Below, piece after piece: positions 31,230-43,103 of a stretch of DNA of 64,000 nt. The notes under the pieces were generated by a model. It saw only the letters and a list, made by a program, of their open reading frames with translations, was not told where the DNA came from and did not search any database. This stretch comes from Lithobates sylvaticus (Eukaryota; Chordata; Amphibia; Anura; Ranidae), in assembly GCA_028564925.1 (NCBI GenBank), contig CM053030.1, forward strand, positions 272,625,492 to 272,689,491, written 5' to 3'. Every line of letters starts with the position of its first letter. Position 1 is the first letter of the stretch. The position numbers and the translations under genes are program-made.

Positions 31230-34200
31230 ACACTTCCTTTTACATATTAAATATGTCTAGGCCAAGTGCGGATAAATGCACCAAATCATCGTGAAACAAA
31301 CCCAGAACAAAACCTTCTAATTCAGCGTGGTTAAATGATAATCCACCAGACGAAAACAGAAAGTTATGAATGGTCTTATTGAGACATTTCCTAATCCTAT
31401 CCACATAGAATAAGCTACCGGAGGGAGACCAGATAGGCCTAGGAATCATCTCAGAGAATGCTAAAATAGCTGATGGAAACAGAATCCTGATAGAATAAAG
31501 GTCCCACGTTTTGACCTTCCCTAGATTGTTAGCCCCGGCGTGGATGACTAAAACTTGAGGAGAGGGTCAGTTGCTAGCCAAATAAATCAAATGGTCTCTC
31601 AGATTCCGCCACCTTAAACCCCTAATGCCTGACCAAAAAACTGAAAATTTATTAGCGTCCAGATCTAGATTGGAGGAGTAGGTCCTAGTCCTGTTTAGCA
31701 GCCCAGAAAACATAAGAATGATAAGACTATCCAGACATTGGATTTGGAAGAATCTGAAAAAGAGAAATCACAAAGTTAGTAGATCTGGGCGGACATATAT
31801 CTTGCACCTATCAATGCCCCAATGGCCTACCTTTTTCAAAACATCTGCAGATAAACCCATAGAATCAGCTGTGGTAGCCGCCCCAATCCTAAAGGAATGT
31901 GATGAAAAGCAAAAACATGGAAGATTCAAGCGTTTCAAACAGGAATCTAATACAGCTGAAAACTGGTACATTGTTAAAGAGGACAGGTCCTGGTGAATAA
32001 ACAGGAATCAGTAGAAATAGGTCTGACTGAAAGATACTTGGCAACATGTGAGACCGGGCATATTACAGGATTAGTGGAGCTGGCTAGAGAAATCCAATGG
32101 CCTCTACCTACACGCAGGGATTTGGACCTACAAAGGAAAAGGTTCAGGAACCCCTCACCTAAAGACACATGACAAAAATGAAGAAAAGAGATAAACCTAT
32201 TATTCATAGCTCTAAACTCCCCAACCCTCAGGGCTCCAAAAAAGACAATTGCAAAGGCAGCTCTGAAGAAGAAATGCTCAAACTCTGAAAAACAAAACTC
32301 CTCCAAAACCCAGAGATGGTCAATCAACAAATTACCCAAAATGGGGCGCCTATTATCACACGTAGGTCTGGACCTCCTAAGGCCTTTGAGCACTTGACTA
32401 ACCTGATAGAAAGAAGTTAATGCAGGTAAACTTGCAAATTTTAGAAAAAAGGACACATTCACTAACATCCTGCTTACTGACGCAGACTGAGTTTGGCCTG
32501 AATTAACCTAGACACGAACGCCAGAGAGATATATGCGGTCACATCCAAGGTATCCAGGCCCAACTCATGACAAAAGGAACACCATCTGAACCAAGGACAG
32601 CGATAGTCTAGCCAAGCCTTTCTTGATGCAGAGTTTTTTAGGTTAGACAGTATCAGTTCCAAATTAAGCCCCAGAGGAAATCTGGGAAAGGGGTGCCACA
32701 CTGATCCGCTGCCGGAGCCAATTCTCAAAACTTCTCGAACTGCAAACAAGATAAAGCGTCAGCTAGGTTATTATGTATCCCTGCTATGTGCGTTGCTTTT
32801 AACCAAATATTAAAATGCATGCAGTGTAATACTAGAAAATGCAGCAATTTATTAACTGGTTCAGACTTAGAGGATAAAGTATTAATGGCAAAGAAAACAC
32901 CCTTGTTATCTGTGTGCACCAGAACGTTTTTTTAAAGCATCTTTCCATACCACTATGGAAACTATTACCGGACTAATTCCAGGAGGTCAAGATTCTGAAG
33001 AATGTCCTGCTGCAACCAATCTGAGTGCCACTCGGTGGCACACCACTGACCGTCCATAAAGGCTCCAAAGCCCGAGGATCCAGCGGCATCTGTGAAGAAA
33101 TTCAACTGATAGTTAACAAATTTTTGTTGCCAAATTGTGGAACCATAAAAATTACATAAAAAGGCATCCCAAACTTTCAGATCCTCCCTAATGCTTTTGG
33201 AGATACAGATCTGAGAATATGGACTCTTAAAACCCTTGGTAGCCAAAGAAAACCTCTGGGAAAATACCCTGGGCATAGGAATGACCCTGGCTGCAAAAGC
33301 AAAAAGACCCAATGAAGACTGGGCTTCTTTCAGTAACGCCTTTCTTTTCAATAGAAAGACTGAGATCATTGATCTCATTTTTTGAAGTTTGTGTAAGGGC
33401 AATCTGAACTCCATTAGTGAGGAGTCAATTGTAATCCCCCCCAAAAAAAACAGGAGGATAAGATACTGACAAAATCCAGTGCAAAAACATAGAAAAGGCT
33501 TTCAAAATAAAAACATGACAACGAAAACCCCATGGGAATACATTTGTCGATACAAATACATTACTTAGCCAATAAGGCACCACGTCCCTGCTGCCTCAAA
33601 ATAACAAGAGCCTCATCGAAGGAAGTATAGGACACTGGGGCTTCTACATCAGTAACTTCATCATTCAGTGAAGAGTTCGATGGATAGGAAAGATGATGTA
33701 TCAATCGAAAACAGCCACTCTCCTTTTTAGGAACGATACCCAAGGGGGAGAGACTAAAATTTTGAAATGACGGGGAAGAAAAGGGACCAGCTATCCTACC
33801 TTTAGTAATTTCTTTGAAGACTTTATCTTGTACCACAGATGAATGTATATAAGCAGATTTTTAATTCCTTACCATATTACAGCCCGACCCAGTAAAAGAA
33901 GGAACCAGAAAACCACCCCTGAACCCATAATTAGCAGAGTTGCTATCCTGCTATCTGGATCTCGTTCTAACCAGGGAAGCATCCTTACTAGACTCACTGG
34001 GGTCAAGGCTTTTTCCACTAGCATCCTTAAGAAGTGATTGAAAAGAGGTTGAGGCAGATCTACGAAAGCACCTGCTGGCAGAATGGTTCCCGTTACAGTG
34101 GGAGCACTTGTGCCTTTACTTGCAGTTAGATAGGAACTTGCATTGCCCTTCATTGAAGGCAAAAAAAAATCCCTTGCGAAATGTAATTTGTGGAGTAGAC

Positions 34201-36900
34201 CCTACCCTCAGGGTGAATTGAGGTTTTGGAGGCAACATTAGATTTAACCGTAAGCCTACACCCTTAGACTCCCCAATGTAAAGAGGGGTGAACTGACAAT
34301 TTCTGTCGAAAATTTTCATCATAGGTGTACCAAGCGTAACCGCCAAAATGACGAAAGGCTTCAGCAATGATATCTAAATGTTGGGTAATGATGTTTATTT
34401 GTTCCGCCCTCCTAAAAAACACCGCTCTGCGCTGCAAGGATGTGTTACTAGCAAACCTGGACTGATTTTTGATGTACCTGTCCTGTGATATGTAGATTCA
34501 TTAAATATATAAATAAATAAATAAATAAATAAATATATATATGTGCAAAATTAATATATAAAAATCAAATAGATGAATATATATATATATATGTATGTGC
34601 ATAGATGTGAAGAAATTATATTTGTGATGTGCAAAATAATCTCAATATAATGTAGATGTACAGTGGACCTTATACATACATTATTAACAGCTGCCGCTTG
34701 GAAACATAGAAATATAAAAAAATACAAACAACATTGGGCGGACTGTGCTTCGTCCCCTCAAATAGAAATTTGTAGCAGCGCTATTATTACGATTTTTCAA
34801 GTGGATGTGAAAAATCAATATAAACCCTCTAAGTAAAGTGACCATATGCTACAATAAATTATATATAAAAAATATTATAATAAAATATGGATCAAGTGAG
34901 AGTGATAAAAAACAAAAATAAGTGAATCAATAAACCAAGGTGAACCATATATATGGTGAAAGGATGATAAATAAATAAATAAATAAATATAGAAATCTGT
35001 GTCTACAGTCCACATAAAACAGTGCTTGTCAGTCTGATCAAGCCAATCTGCAGCAATCCACCAAGTGACAGTTCCCAGTTGGTATAGACAAACGGTTCAA
35101 AAATTGATAATCTTTGAGTGCTCCGACCACCATGCGCTTTCACCTTGTGCGAGAATCGTCCCCTTATGGGGCTGCACTCACCAGAAAATCACTTTATATA
35201 TGCCTGTAGTTTAACCAATATGGGCCTTCTCCTCCAACATCAGACTATCCACCAGCGCGGTTGTAAGACAAGATCTTCAATCCAGCATCCCTTGATCAAA
35301 ACTCCACTTTTGTGAGATACTGTATTTTAGTACTACTTCTTGAATGAGTTGCACAGGACACAGAAGCAGATTGTTGCTGTCAATGGCATCATTTCGGAAA
35401 GACAGCGACGGCGCCCCCCTTCCCTTACTCAGGTCACAAAGCGCTTGGTTGGATCTCTGATCCTCTGAAAAAGAAAGGCAAGCTCCGAAATGATGCCATT
35501 GACAGCAACAATCTGCTTCTGTGTCCTGTGCAACTCATTCAAGAAGAAGTACTAAAATACAGTATCTCACAAAAGTGGAGTTTTGATCAAGGGATGCTGG
35601 ATTGAAGATCTTGTCTTACAACCGCGCTGGTGGATAGTCTGATGTTGGAGGAGAAGGCCCATATTGGTTAAACTACAGGCATATATAAAGTGATTTTCTG
35701 GTGAGTGCAGCCCCATAAGGGGACGATTCTCGCACAAGGTGAAAGCGCATGGTGGTCGGAGCACTCAAAGATTATCAATTTTTGAACCGTTTGTCTATAC
35801 CAACTGGGAACTGTCACTTGGTGGATTGCTGCAGATTGGCTTGATCAGACTGACAAGCACTGTTTTATGTGGACTGTAGACACAGATTTCTATATTTATT
35901 TATTTATTTATCATCCTTTCACCATATATATGGTTCACCTTGGTTTATTGATTCACTTATTTTTGTTTTTTATCACTCTCACTTGATCCATATTTTATTA
36001 TAATATTTTTTATATATAATTTATTGTAGCATATGGTCACTTTACTTAGAGGGTTTATATTGATTTTTCACATCCACTTGAAAAATCGTAATAATAGCGC
36101 TGCTACAAATTTCTATTTGAGGGGACGAAGCACAGTCCGCCCAATGTTGTTTGTATTTTTTTATAATGATATCTAAATGCTGGAATAAACCCGAGCATTT
36201 ACTAGGGAAGCGTTCTCCCATGATAGCCGCATAAATGCAAAAAGCCTGTAACCTGTTCTGGAAGGTTTTGCTGCCATATAATCAGCAGTGTGAAAATTTC
36301 CCTTTGCACCATGAAAATGTGCCCCTGTATCATCAGAATCTTTATTATTAATGCTCCATGCACCAGTAACCTGTGCTCCTTCCAACTCTTTAACATTAGC
36401 ACCAATAGAGTGTGCTCCTTTAAATTGCTGTAATATATTAGATAAAGATGTAACCAATAATAACAGTTCAGAGACATTAGAATCAGAACAGGTCTCACCA
36501 CCAATATTAGATGCTGGATGCCCACTGCTGGCTGCCACAGGGGCAGGCTGAGTAGCTCTGCTCTGCCTCATGTGAGGTGCAATCTTCCTTACAGAACTGC
36601 CAGCCCCCACCCGCTTCTCAGCTGAGGAGAAGCATTAGTCTTTAGGCGTTTCTTTTTCCTGACAGGCTGCTGACGCATCCCACTGACATGGCAGGCTCCT
36701 CTTCTTCATTAGGGGTTGTAATGGCCGCCCTCACAGGCGGAGCTGAGCCTTGTCCCTCCTCCAGACCCCGCAGCAGCCATTCTTCTCCCCTGTCACCTTC
36801 AGCTTTCTCCAAAAGGTGGCGTAGAAGGCTTTCCTTCTGCCTGGAGAACAGCGCTTCATAGCTGCAGAAGACTGGAGTTGTGGTCCGGTCCGACGGCTAG
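31230..36900 (-). mobile_element. DIRS-type retroelement (fossil), split by a 1.78-kb insert
   Basis: DIRS elements integrate with a tyrosine recombinase instead of an integrase. On the minus strand the order is as follows. A gag region (about 36860-36180 and 34370-33880) shows FRHFGGYAWYTYDENFRQK and a zinc-knuckle-like CSHCNGNHSASRC. RT (about 33840-33450) shows GIVPKKESGCFRLIHHLSYP. RNase H (about 33120-32725) shows FFTDAAGSSGFGAFMDG and IAGIHNNLADALS. The tyrosine recombinase (about 32750-31770) shows FGALRVGEFRA and SHSFRIGAATTAD, with GHW and a late tyrosine. An SGNH-hydrolase-like end (about 31720-31240) shows LVIHAGANNLG and HDDLVHLSALG, a domain known from some DIRS/Ngaro elements. 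It looks near full length but is broken, with at least six breaks besides the insert. It is interrupted at 34381-36164. Confidence 0.85.
34381..36164. mobile_element. Palindromic insert inside the DIRS gag region
   Basis: The insert is bounded by an exact 15-bp direct repeat, AATGATATCTAAATG (34366-34380 and 36165-36179), taken as the target duplication. It has a left part with TAAA and AT runs (34381-34716), then arms of about 680 bp (34717-35400 and 35480-36160) around a loop of about 80 bp. The arms look identical over long stretches; the same 65-codon frame occurs at 35118-35315 (+) and 35567-35764 (-). One mismatch (near 35330) was found by eye. No transposase is recognised. Origin unknown; a recent inverted duplication or an assembly fold-back are alternatives. 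Confidence 0.85.
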
Positions 36901-37059
36901 TGACTGACTGCCCTCAGCTCTTATTCTCTGCTCCCTCCGCACAAGCTATACACCCGCCCATTCTGTCCAATGCACTGCTTGATACCGCCGACCAATCCCA
37001 TGGCTGTTGCTGCCCAGGGATACCGCTGCAACCAATGACAACCTGTGAATACAGAAAGC

Positions 37060-37819
37060 AGTGAGAAGAGATCTGCAGACCCCCTTTGAGCTATCCCATG
37101 GTGGCCCACATATTGCTGTGGCCTTTCATTCTGACAGGTCATATGACAGAGATCTACTGTTCACAGTCATCCGGAGCAGTGATCTCTGTCATTTTCCAGT
37201 AAGCCCATCCCCCCTACAGTTAGAACACACTTGGGGAACTCATTTAACCCCTTGATCGCCCCCTAGTGTTAACCCCTTCCCTACCAGTGACATATTCACA
37301 GTAATCAGTGGCTATTTATAGCACTGATCGCTGTATAAATGTCACTGGTCCCAAAAAAGTGTCAAAAGTGTCCGATCTGTCCACCTCAATGTCGCAGTCC
37401 TGCTAAAAATCACAGATTGCCACCATTACTAGTTAAAAAAAAAATGCCATAAATCTATCCCCTATTTTGTAGACGCTATAACTTTTGCGCAAACAAATAT
37501 ACGCCTATTGCATTTTGTTTTACCAAAAATATTTAGAAGAATATATATCAGCCTAACTGATAAATACATTTTTATTAATATATATATATTTTTTTTTTTC
37601 AAAATTGTGGCTTCTTGTTTGTTTATAGCGCAAAAAATAAAAACAGCAGAGGTGATCAAATACCACTAAAAGAAAGCTCTATTTGTGGGAAAAAAAGGAC
37701 ATAAATTTTGTTTGGGTACAACGTCGCAAGACCGCGCAATTGTCAGTTTAAGTGGCACAGTGCCGTATGCAAAAAATGCCCTGGTTAATTAGGGGGTAAA
37801 TCCTTCTGGGGATGGTTAA
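37060..37819 (-). mobile_element. TTAA MITE, family 1 (minus)
   Basis: The right end GATGGTTAA closes at 37819. In reverse it carries CAATTGCGCGGTC, AATAGAGCTTTCTTTTAGTGG, TTGCGCTATAAAC and AACACTAGGGGGCGATC. The left end lies somewhere near 37060, where the DIRS flank stops. Confidence 0.7.
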
Positions 37820-38809
37820 AATGCAAATCAATTTATAACTTTTTTGAAATGCGTTTTCCTGGATATTTTTGTTGTTGTTCTGTCCCAGACTGTTAAATAA
37901 AACCTAACATTAAAATTGTAGACCGATCATTTTTTTGTCAGTGGGCAAACGTACAAAATCAGCAGGCGATCAAATATTTATTTTCCCTCACTGTACATTG
38001 TGCTGTTTTTGTACAGAACTGGCTGAAACGCGTTAACATCTGCTGTACATATTCATCTTTTATGGAGTTACAATAAATTTGGACTTATTGAAGAACATGT
38101 ATGGATTTGCAGATTATCTCCTATGCATTTACTTTGTTAGCAGCTGAACGACTGCACATCATGCACCCGACAGCTCAGGATCTCTACATAATCCGGGGTA
38201 GTAGCACCTTTTTCTTCTATCACGTGACTGCTATATACAAGAGTACAGAAAAGGTATTTCGATTTATTATTTAAAAAAAAAAACAATGCTGAAGATGTAA
38301 GGAAATTCATTTTGATCAAATACCAATTTCCTTATCTGAGTTTACAACTTCTTTAATTTAGTGTATTGTCTGGTAAGTGATATATTTAGGAATCCATGAA
38401 GCTAAAGGAATAGAGATTTTATTTTTTAGATATACAGTATTTAAAAATACTTTACAAATACTTTAAAAATACTTATTACGTACATGTTTTAACTAAAGGG
38501 TATACTCAGGTTATACCCTTTAGTTCAAAACTGCTTATTTCTGATTTCAACTCTTATTCAACTATTATTAATTAATGTTTTATGTGTTTGGTCTTCACCC
38601 TGTAACTTCCCCATTTCTTTTTATAAACACTCCTGTTAGCTAAAACCTCCCCTCTCCCTTTATCAGTTGATTATATAATTACATTGTTTTTTATTCAAAA
38701 GTCCCCTACATACCTTTTAATGCTACCAGCTTCTCTATATCTTTTCACCTCTATTTTTGATGTTATCTAACACTAAGTTTTTAAAACCTCAGCTGAGTGG
38801 TTGTATGTA
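37820..38809. other. Non-coding AT-rich interval
   Basis: No gene. A short inverted motif AACTAAAGGGTATACTC/AGGTTATACCCTTTAGTT (38491-38525) is a 15-bp-stem hairpin. It includes GGATATTTTTGTTGTTGTTC and similar low-complexity words. Confidence 0.4.
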
Positions 38810-39820
38810 TTAACTACTTGCCTACCAGCCACGAACACCTCCTTACTGACCAAGCCATTTTTCAGCTTTCAGCGCTGTCGCATTTTGAATGACAAATGCG
38901 CGGTCATGCAACGCTGTACCCAAATAAAATTTTTATCATTTTTTCTCCACAGATAGAGCTTTATTTTGGTGGTATTTGATCACCTCTGCGGTTTTTATTT
39001 CTTGCGCTATAAACAAAAGAAGAGGGACAAGTTTGAAAAAACATAATATTTTTTACTATTTATTATAATAAATATCCAATTTTTTTTTTTTTTTTTTAAC
39101 AAATTTTTTCCTCAGTTTAGGCCAATACGTATTCTTCTACATATTTTTGGTAAAAAAAATCGCAATAAGCGTATATTGATTGGTTTGCGCAAAAGTTATA
39201 GCGTCTACAAAATAGGGGATAGATTTATAGCATTTTTATTATTATTTTTTTTTTTTTACTAGTAATGGCGGCGATTTGCGATTTTTATCGTGACTGCGAC
39301 ATTGCGGCGGACACTTCGGACACTTTTGACTCATTTTTGGGACCATTCACATTTATACAGCGATCCGTGCTATAAAAATGCATTGATTACTGTATAAATG
39401 TGACTGGCAGGGAAGGGGTTAACGCTAGGGGGCGCTGCAGGGGTTAATGTGTACCCTATATGGTGATTCTTACTGTGGGGGGAGGGGACTGACTGGGGGA
39501 GGAGACCGATCGGTGTCCCTATGTACAAGGGACACACCATCGGTCTCCTCTCCTCTGACAGGACGTGGATCTGTGTGTTTACACACACCGATCCACGTCC
39601 TGCTCGATTACCGGGCAATCGCGGGTGCCTGGCGGTCATCGCGACCGCCGGGCACGCGCACCGAGGCCCCAGCTACGCGGCGGGCGCGCGCGCGCCCCAC
39701 CCCCGGCGCGCGCGCGCCCCCCAGTGGCCAAATTGGAGACGACGTCATATGACGGCGTCCCGCCACAGTAGCTGAACCGTCCCGCCGTCATTTGACAGTG
39801 GGCGGTCAGCTAGTGGTTAA
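38810..39820 (+). mobile_element. TTAA MITE, family 1, full length
   Basis: TTAACTACTTGCC at the left and TAGTGGTTAA at the right, with TTAA on both sides. The core has CAAGCCATTTTTCAGC, ATAGAGCTTTATTTTGGTGG, TTGCGCTATAAACAAA and CGCAAAAGTTATAGCG. The right half is CpG-rich: GGCGGGCGCGCGCGCGCC near 39677 and a hairpin around ACGTGGATCTGTGTG/CACACCGATCCACGT. No protein. Confidence 0.82.
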
Positions 39821-39979
39821 AAGGGTCAAATGTAAATCCATTTCCCAAACTCTTATGAGTAAAATTATGTTCCTTGGAGCTTTAGAAAGTAACCGAATTG
39901 AAACTTTTAGTTCTGAGAGTGATGAATGCTCCAATTATGGAAGAAAATAAAGTATAGACTGTAAAAATGTGATTAGCAT

Positions 39980-40993
39980 TTAACCACTTGCCTACTGTGC
40001 ACTTAAACACCCTTCCTGCCCAGACCAATTTTCAGCTTTCAGCGCTCGCGCACTTTCAGTGACAATTGCGCGGTCATGCAATGCTGTAACCAAATGAATT
40101 TTTTATCATTTTGTTCGCACAAATAGAGCTTTAGTTTGGTGGTATTTATTCGCGACTCCGTTTTTTATTTTTTGCGATATAAGCGAAAACATAGCGGAAA
40201 TTTTGAAAAAAAACAATATTTTCTCCTTTCTTTTTTAAAAGAAATCCAATAAAATCAAATTTTGTCATAAATTTAAGCCAAAATGTATTCTGCTACATGT
40301 TTTTTGTAAAAAAAATTCCGTTAAGTGTATAATAATTGGTTCGCGTGATCACAGACATATGTACGCAAATGATCATGTAAAAGGGGTGTGCAGGTGATCA
40401 CGGACATATGTGTGCAGATAATCATTGGCACATGTGATTTTAGTGGGACATATGTGAGGGACATGTGTTTTTATTATTTAGGGACATGTGTGTTTTGGGG
40501 ACATGTGTGTTTTGGGGACATGTGTGTTTTACTGTGGGGACATGTGTGTCTTACTGTGGGGACATGTGTGTTTTACTGTGGGGACGTGTGTTTTACTATG
40601 GGGGACCCTAGACTGGTGATCAGTGAGTAAAAAAACATCTCATACTCACTGATCACCAGCCGGCTGCAGCGATCCGCTCTCCTCTCCTCACCGACGACTT
40701 CCGTGTGAGGAGAGGGAGGGCCGATTGCCTAGCAACCGGCTGTTTGTTTACATCACATGACAGCCGTGATTCGTCACGGCCGTCATGTGATCAGGAGGGC
40801 CAATCACCGTGCCCTCCTGCCGATTCGAGATGCGCCGTGTCCGGGTGACACGGCCGCATCGGGATCGCGCCGCTGCGCGGGCACGCGCGCGCGCGATCCC
40901 TCTACTTCTGAAGGACGTTCCTGAACGTCCTATCAGAAGTAGACGGCTCCCACCCGGCCGTATATCTACATTGGCCGGGTGGGAAGTGGTTAA
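39980..40993 (+). mobile_element. TTAA MITE, family 1, full length
   Basis: TTAACCACTTGCCTACTGTG to GGGAAGTGGTTAA. It holds a minisatellite of 17-22 bp units around GGGGACATGTGTGTTTT (about 40440-40600) and a CpG-rich end with GCACGCGCGCGCGCG near 40880 plus a strong hairpin (ACGTTCCTGAACGT). Its right TTAA (40990-40993) is also the left TTAA of the next element. Confidence 0.85.
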
Positions 40994-41462
40994 AGTGGTT
41001 CTAAAGGATGAAGGTTTTTTACCTTCATGCATTTTGTATATGAAGGTAAAAAACTGTGTGTAACCCCCCCTTCAACCCCCCCCCCCCAATACTTACCTGA
41101 GCTAGCTCTCAATCCAGCAAAGTTCTGCTCTCCCAGCACTCTCCCTCCTCATTGGCTCAGACACAGCAGCAGGATTGGCTCCCGCTGCTGTCAATCACAT
41201 CCAGTGAGAAGGGACCAGGGGGCAGTGCTGAGCCCTGTTCTGTATGTCAAGAGACATACAAAGCGGGGCTCGGGAGCGAGCATGCATGAGTGCCCCCATA
41301 GCAAGTGGCTTGCTATGGGGGCACTCAGCAGGGGGGTGAGCCCAGAGTGCTGGCGGGGGACCTGAGAGAAGGATTGGGTCTGTTCTGTGCAATACCATTG
41401 CACGAAGCAGGTAAGTATACCATGTTCGTTATTTAAGAAAAGTCCTTTAGTATCACTTTTAA
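40990..41462 (+). mobile_element. TTAA MITE, family 3
   Basis: TTAAAGTGGTTCTAAAGGATG at the left and TCCTTTAGTATCACTTTTAA at the right form imperfect inverted termini with TTAA at both ends. It contains a hairpin ACCTTCATGCA/TATGAAGGT near 41020 and AAGTGGCTTGCTATGGGGGC words. Non-coding. Confidence 0.75.
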
Positions 41463-41582
41463 ATCTGCTTTCACTGGAGAAAAAGATTAAGTAAATGTTC
41501 TCATTACTGCTAACAGATTTATAGTTGCATATGTTGGAGTACAATTATGGCCTTTCATATATAGACAGAACAACAAGAGGAC

Positions 41583-42228
41583 TTAAAGCGGAGCTCCACC
41601 CAATTTAAAGATAATATCTCATGATGATTATATAGCTGTTCTAATTTTAAAACGGAACCTTTTTTTTTTTTTTGTTAACTGTACCTTTGTTTTTCTTCTC
41701 ATTCTGTCTAGTTCCTGGAGCTGGGGATTGCGGATATGGGCGGGGATAGTGCGGCTATTTCGTCATTTCCTCTATCCGCACTGTCTCCTGGGATCTTTTG
41801 TGCTTGTTCCCAGGAGTCTGTGCGGCGGCCTGGCGCGAGTTATCGCGTGATTTAGAAACCGGAAGCTATGTTGCCATCTCAACGGGGTGGAACTTCTGAC
41901 GCCGCCTCCTGTTGCGATGGCAACCTGAGCTGTTGACGGCGCTCCGAATTCTAGTTACTGCGCATGCGTGAGATCGGTATACAACGCACAGTGCATCCTG
42001 GTACATCAGCGACACTGTATCCCGAAAGAGGATGCCTGTGGGCTTCACATGCCCACAGGCAAGATGACAACCGCCAACAAGACGAAATCTAATTATTATT
42101 TTTTCAGAGAAAATTGACATCTGAATGACTTAAAAAATACAGCAAGTGAGTAATAACTTTAAAAAAACGTAATTCTCTTCATTGTAACAAAAAAAAAAAA
42201 AGATTTAGGCAGTGGAACCCTGCTTTAA
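41583..42228 (+). mobile_element. TTAA MITE, family 2
   Basis: TTAAAGCGGAGCTCCACCC and GGCAGTGGAACCCTGCTTTAA, imperfect inverted repeats flanked by TTAA. It resembles 20113-20505 in both ends. The interior is CpG-bearing with an inverted GCCTGTGGGC/GCCCACAGGC at about 42031-42060. Confidence 0.75.
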
Positions 42229-42636
42229 AGTGCACACAGTTTTGCTCATAAGTTTACATACCCTGGCAGAATTTATGATTTCCTGGCCATTTTTCAGAGA
42301 ATATGAATGATAACACAAAAACATTTCTTTCACTCATGGTTAGTGTTTGTCTGGAGCCATTTATTATCAATCAACTGTGTTTACTCTTTTTTTAAATCAT
42401 AATGATAACACAAATTACCCAAATTACCCTGATCAAAAGTTTACATACCCTGGTGATTTTGGCCTGATTACATGCACACAAGTTGACACAAAGGGGTTTG
42501 AATGGCTATTAGAGGTAATCATCCTCACCTGTGATCTGTTTGCTTGTAATTAGTGTGTGTGTATAAAAGGTCAATGAGTTTCTGGACCCCTGGACTCAAA
42601 GTGTTAGAATGCTTATGAGCACAACTGTACAAGCTC
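42229..42636 (+). mobile_element. Tc1-like element 5' part with IR/DR repeats
   Basis: Two direct repeats, GCTCATAAGTTTACATACCC (about 42245) and GATCAAAAGTTTACATACCC (about 42431), match the paired transposase-binding repeats of IR/DR-type Tc1 elements. Between and after them comes the usual untranslated leader, including GTATAAAAGGTC (42551-42562), a TATA-like box. The transposase gene itself is absent; the copy is cut by the MITE at 42637. Confidence 0.75.
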
Positions 42637-43103
42637 TTAAAGCGTTTGTTACCCCAGCATTTCATATTCCTGATATGTGCCTGCTGTACCATCTACTTGT
42701 ATGAGAAATTATCCTGCTCTCTTTGTATTGCTTTCTTTGTGTGAAATCCCTGGTGTTCCTGCCAGTCCCCTCTGCTTTCCTATTAAAAACTGACCACACT
42801 AAGCAGAAGAACACACCATGGTCAGTTATCTAACTATGCTGGGAACTCAGCCCGCACTCCTTCAATGATCAGACTTGTCCTGAAACGCCCCCCTGCACAG
42901 CCATTCACTGGGAAGCTTAGTGTACTGCTGCTTCTCCTCTGCCAGCTCTTATTCAGCTGAGAACAGAGGGAATGTGATCACTTATAAATCAGGAAAAATG
43001 GTATTGATAATGTTTTTTTATATCTGGACACAGATGTTTGCCTTTCATTTCTATTTAGACTGAATTGGTTGTTTTATAAGGTGAGGGTTTACAACCACTT
43101 TAA
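42637..43103 (+). mobile_element. TTAA MITE, family 3-like
   Basis: TTAAAGCGTTTGTTACCCC and GGGTTTACAACCACTTTAA form imperfect inverted ends, with TTAA on both sides. Non-coding interior. Confidence 0.72.

Noticed and set aside
35118-35764. Two identical 65-codon genes
   Set aside because: They are the same stretch on the two arms of the palindrome and show no domain.
39447-39775. CpG-island promoter of a host gene
   Set aside because: The GC-rich sequence is the right half of a TTAA MITE also present at several other places in the window.
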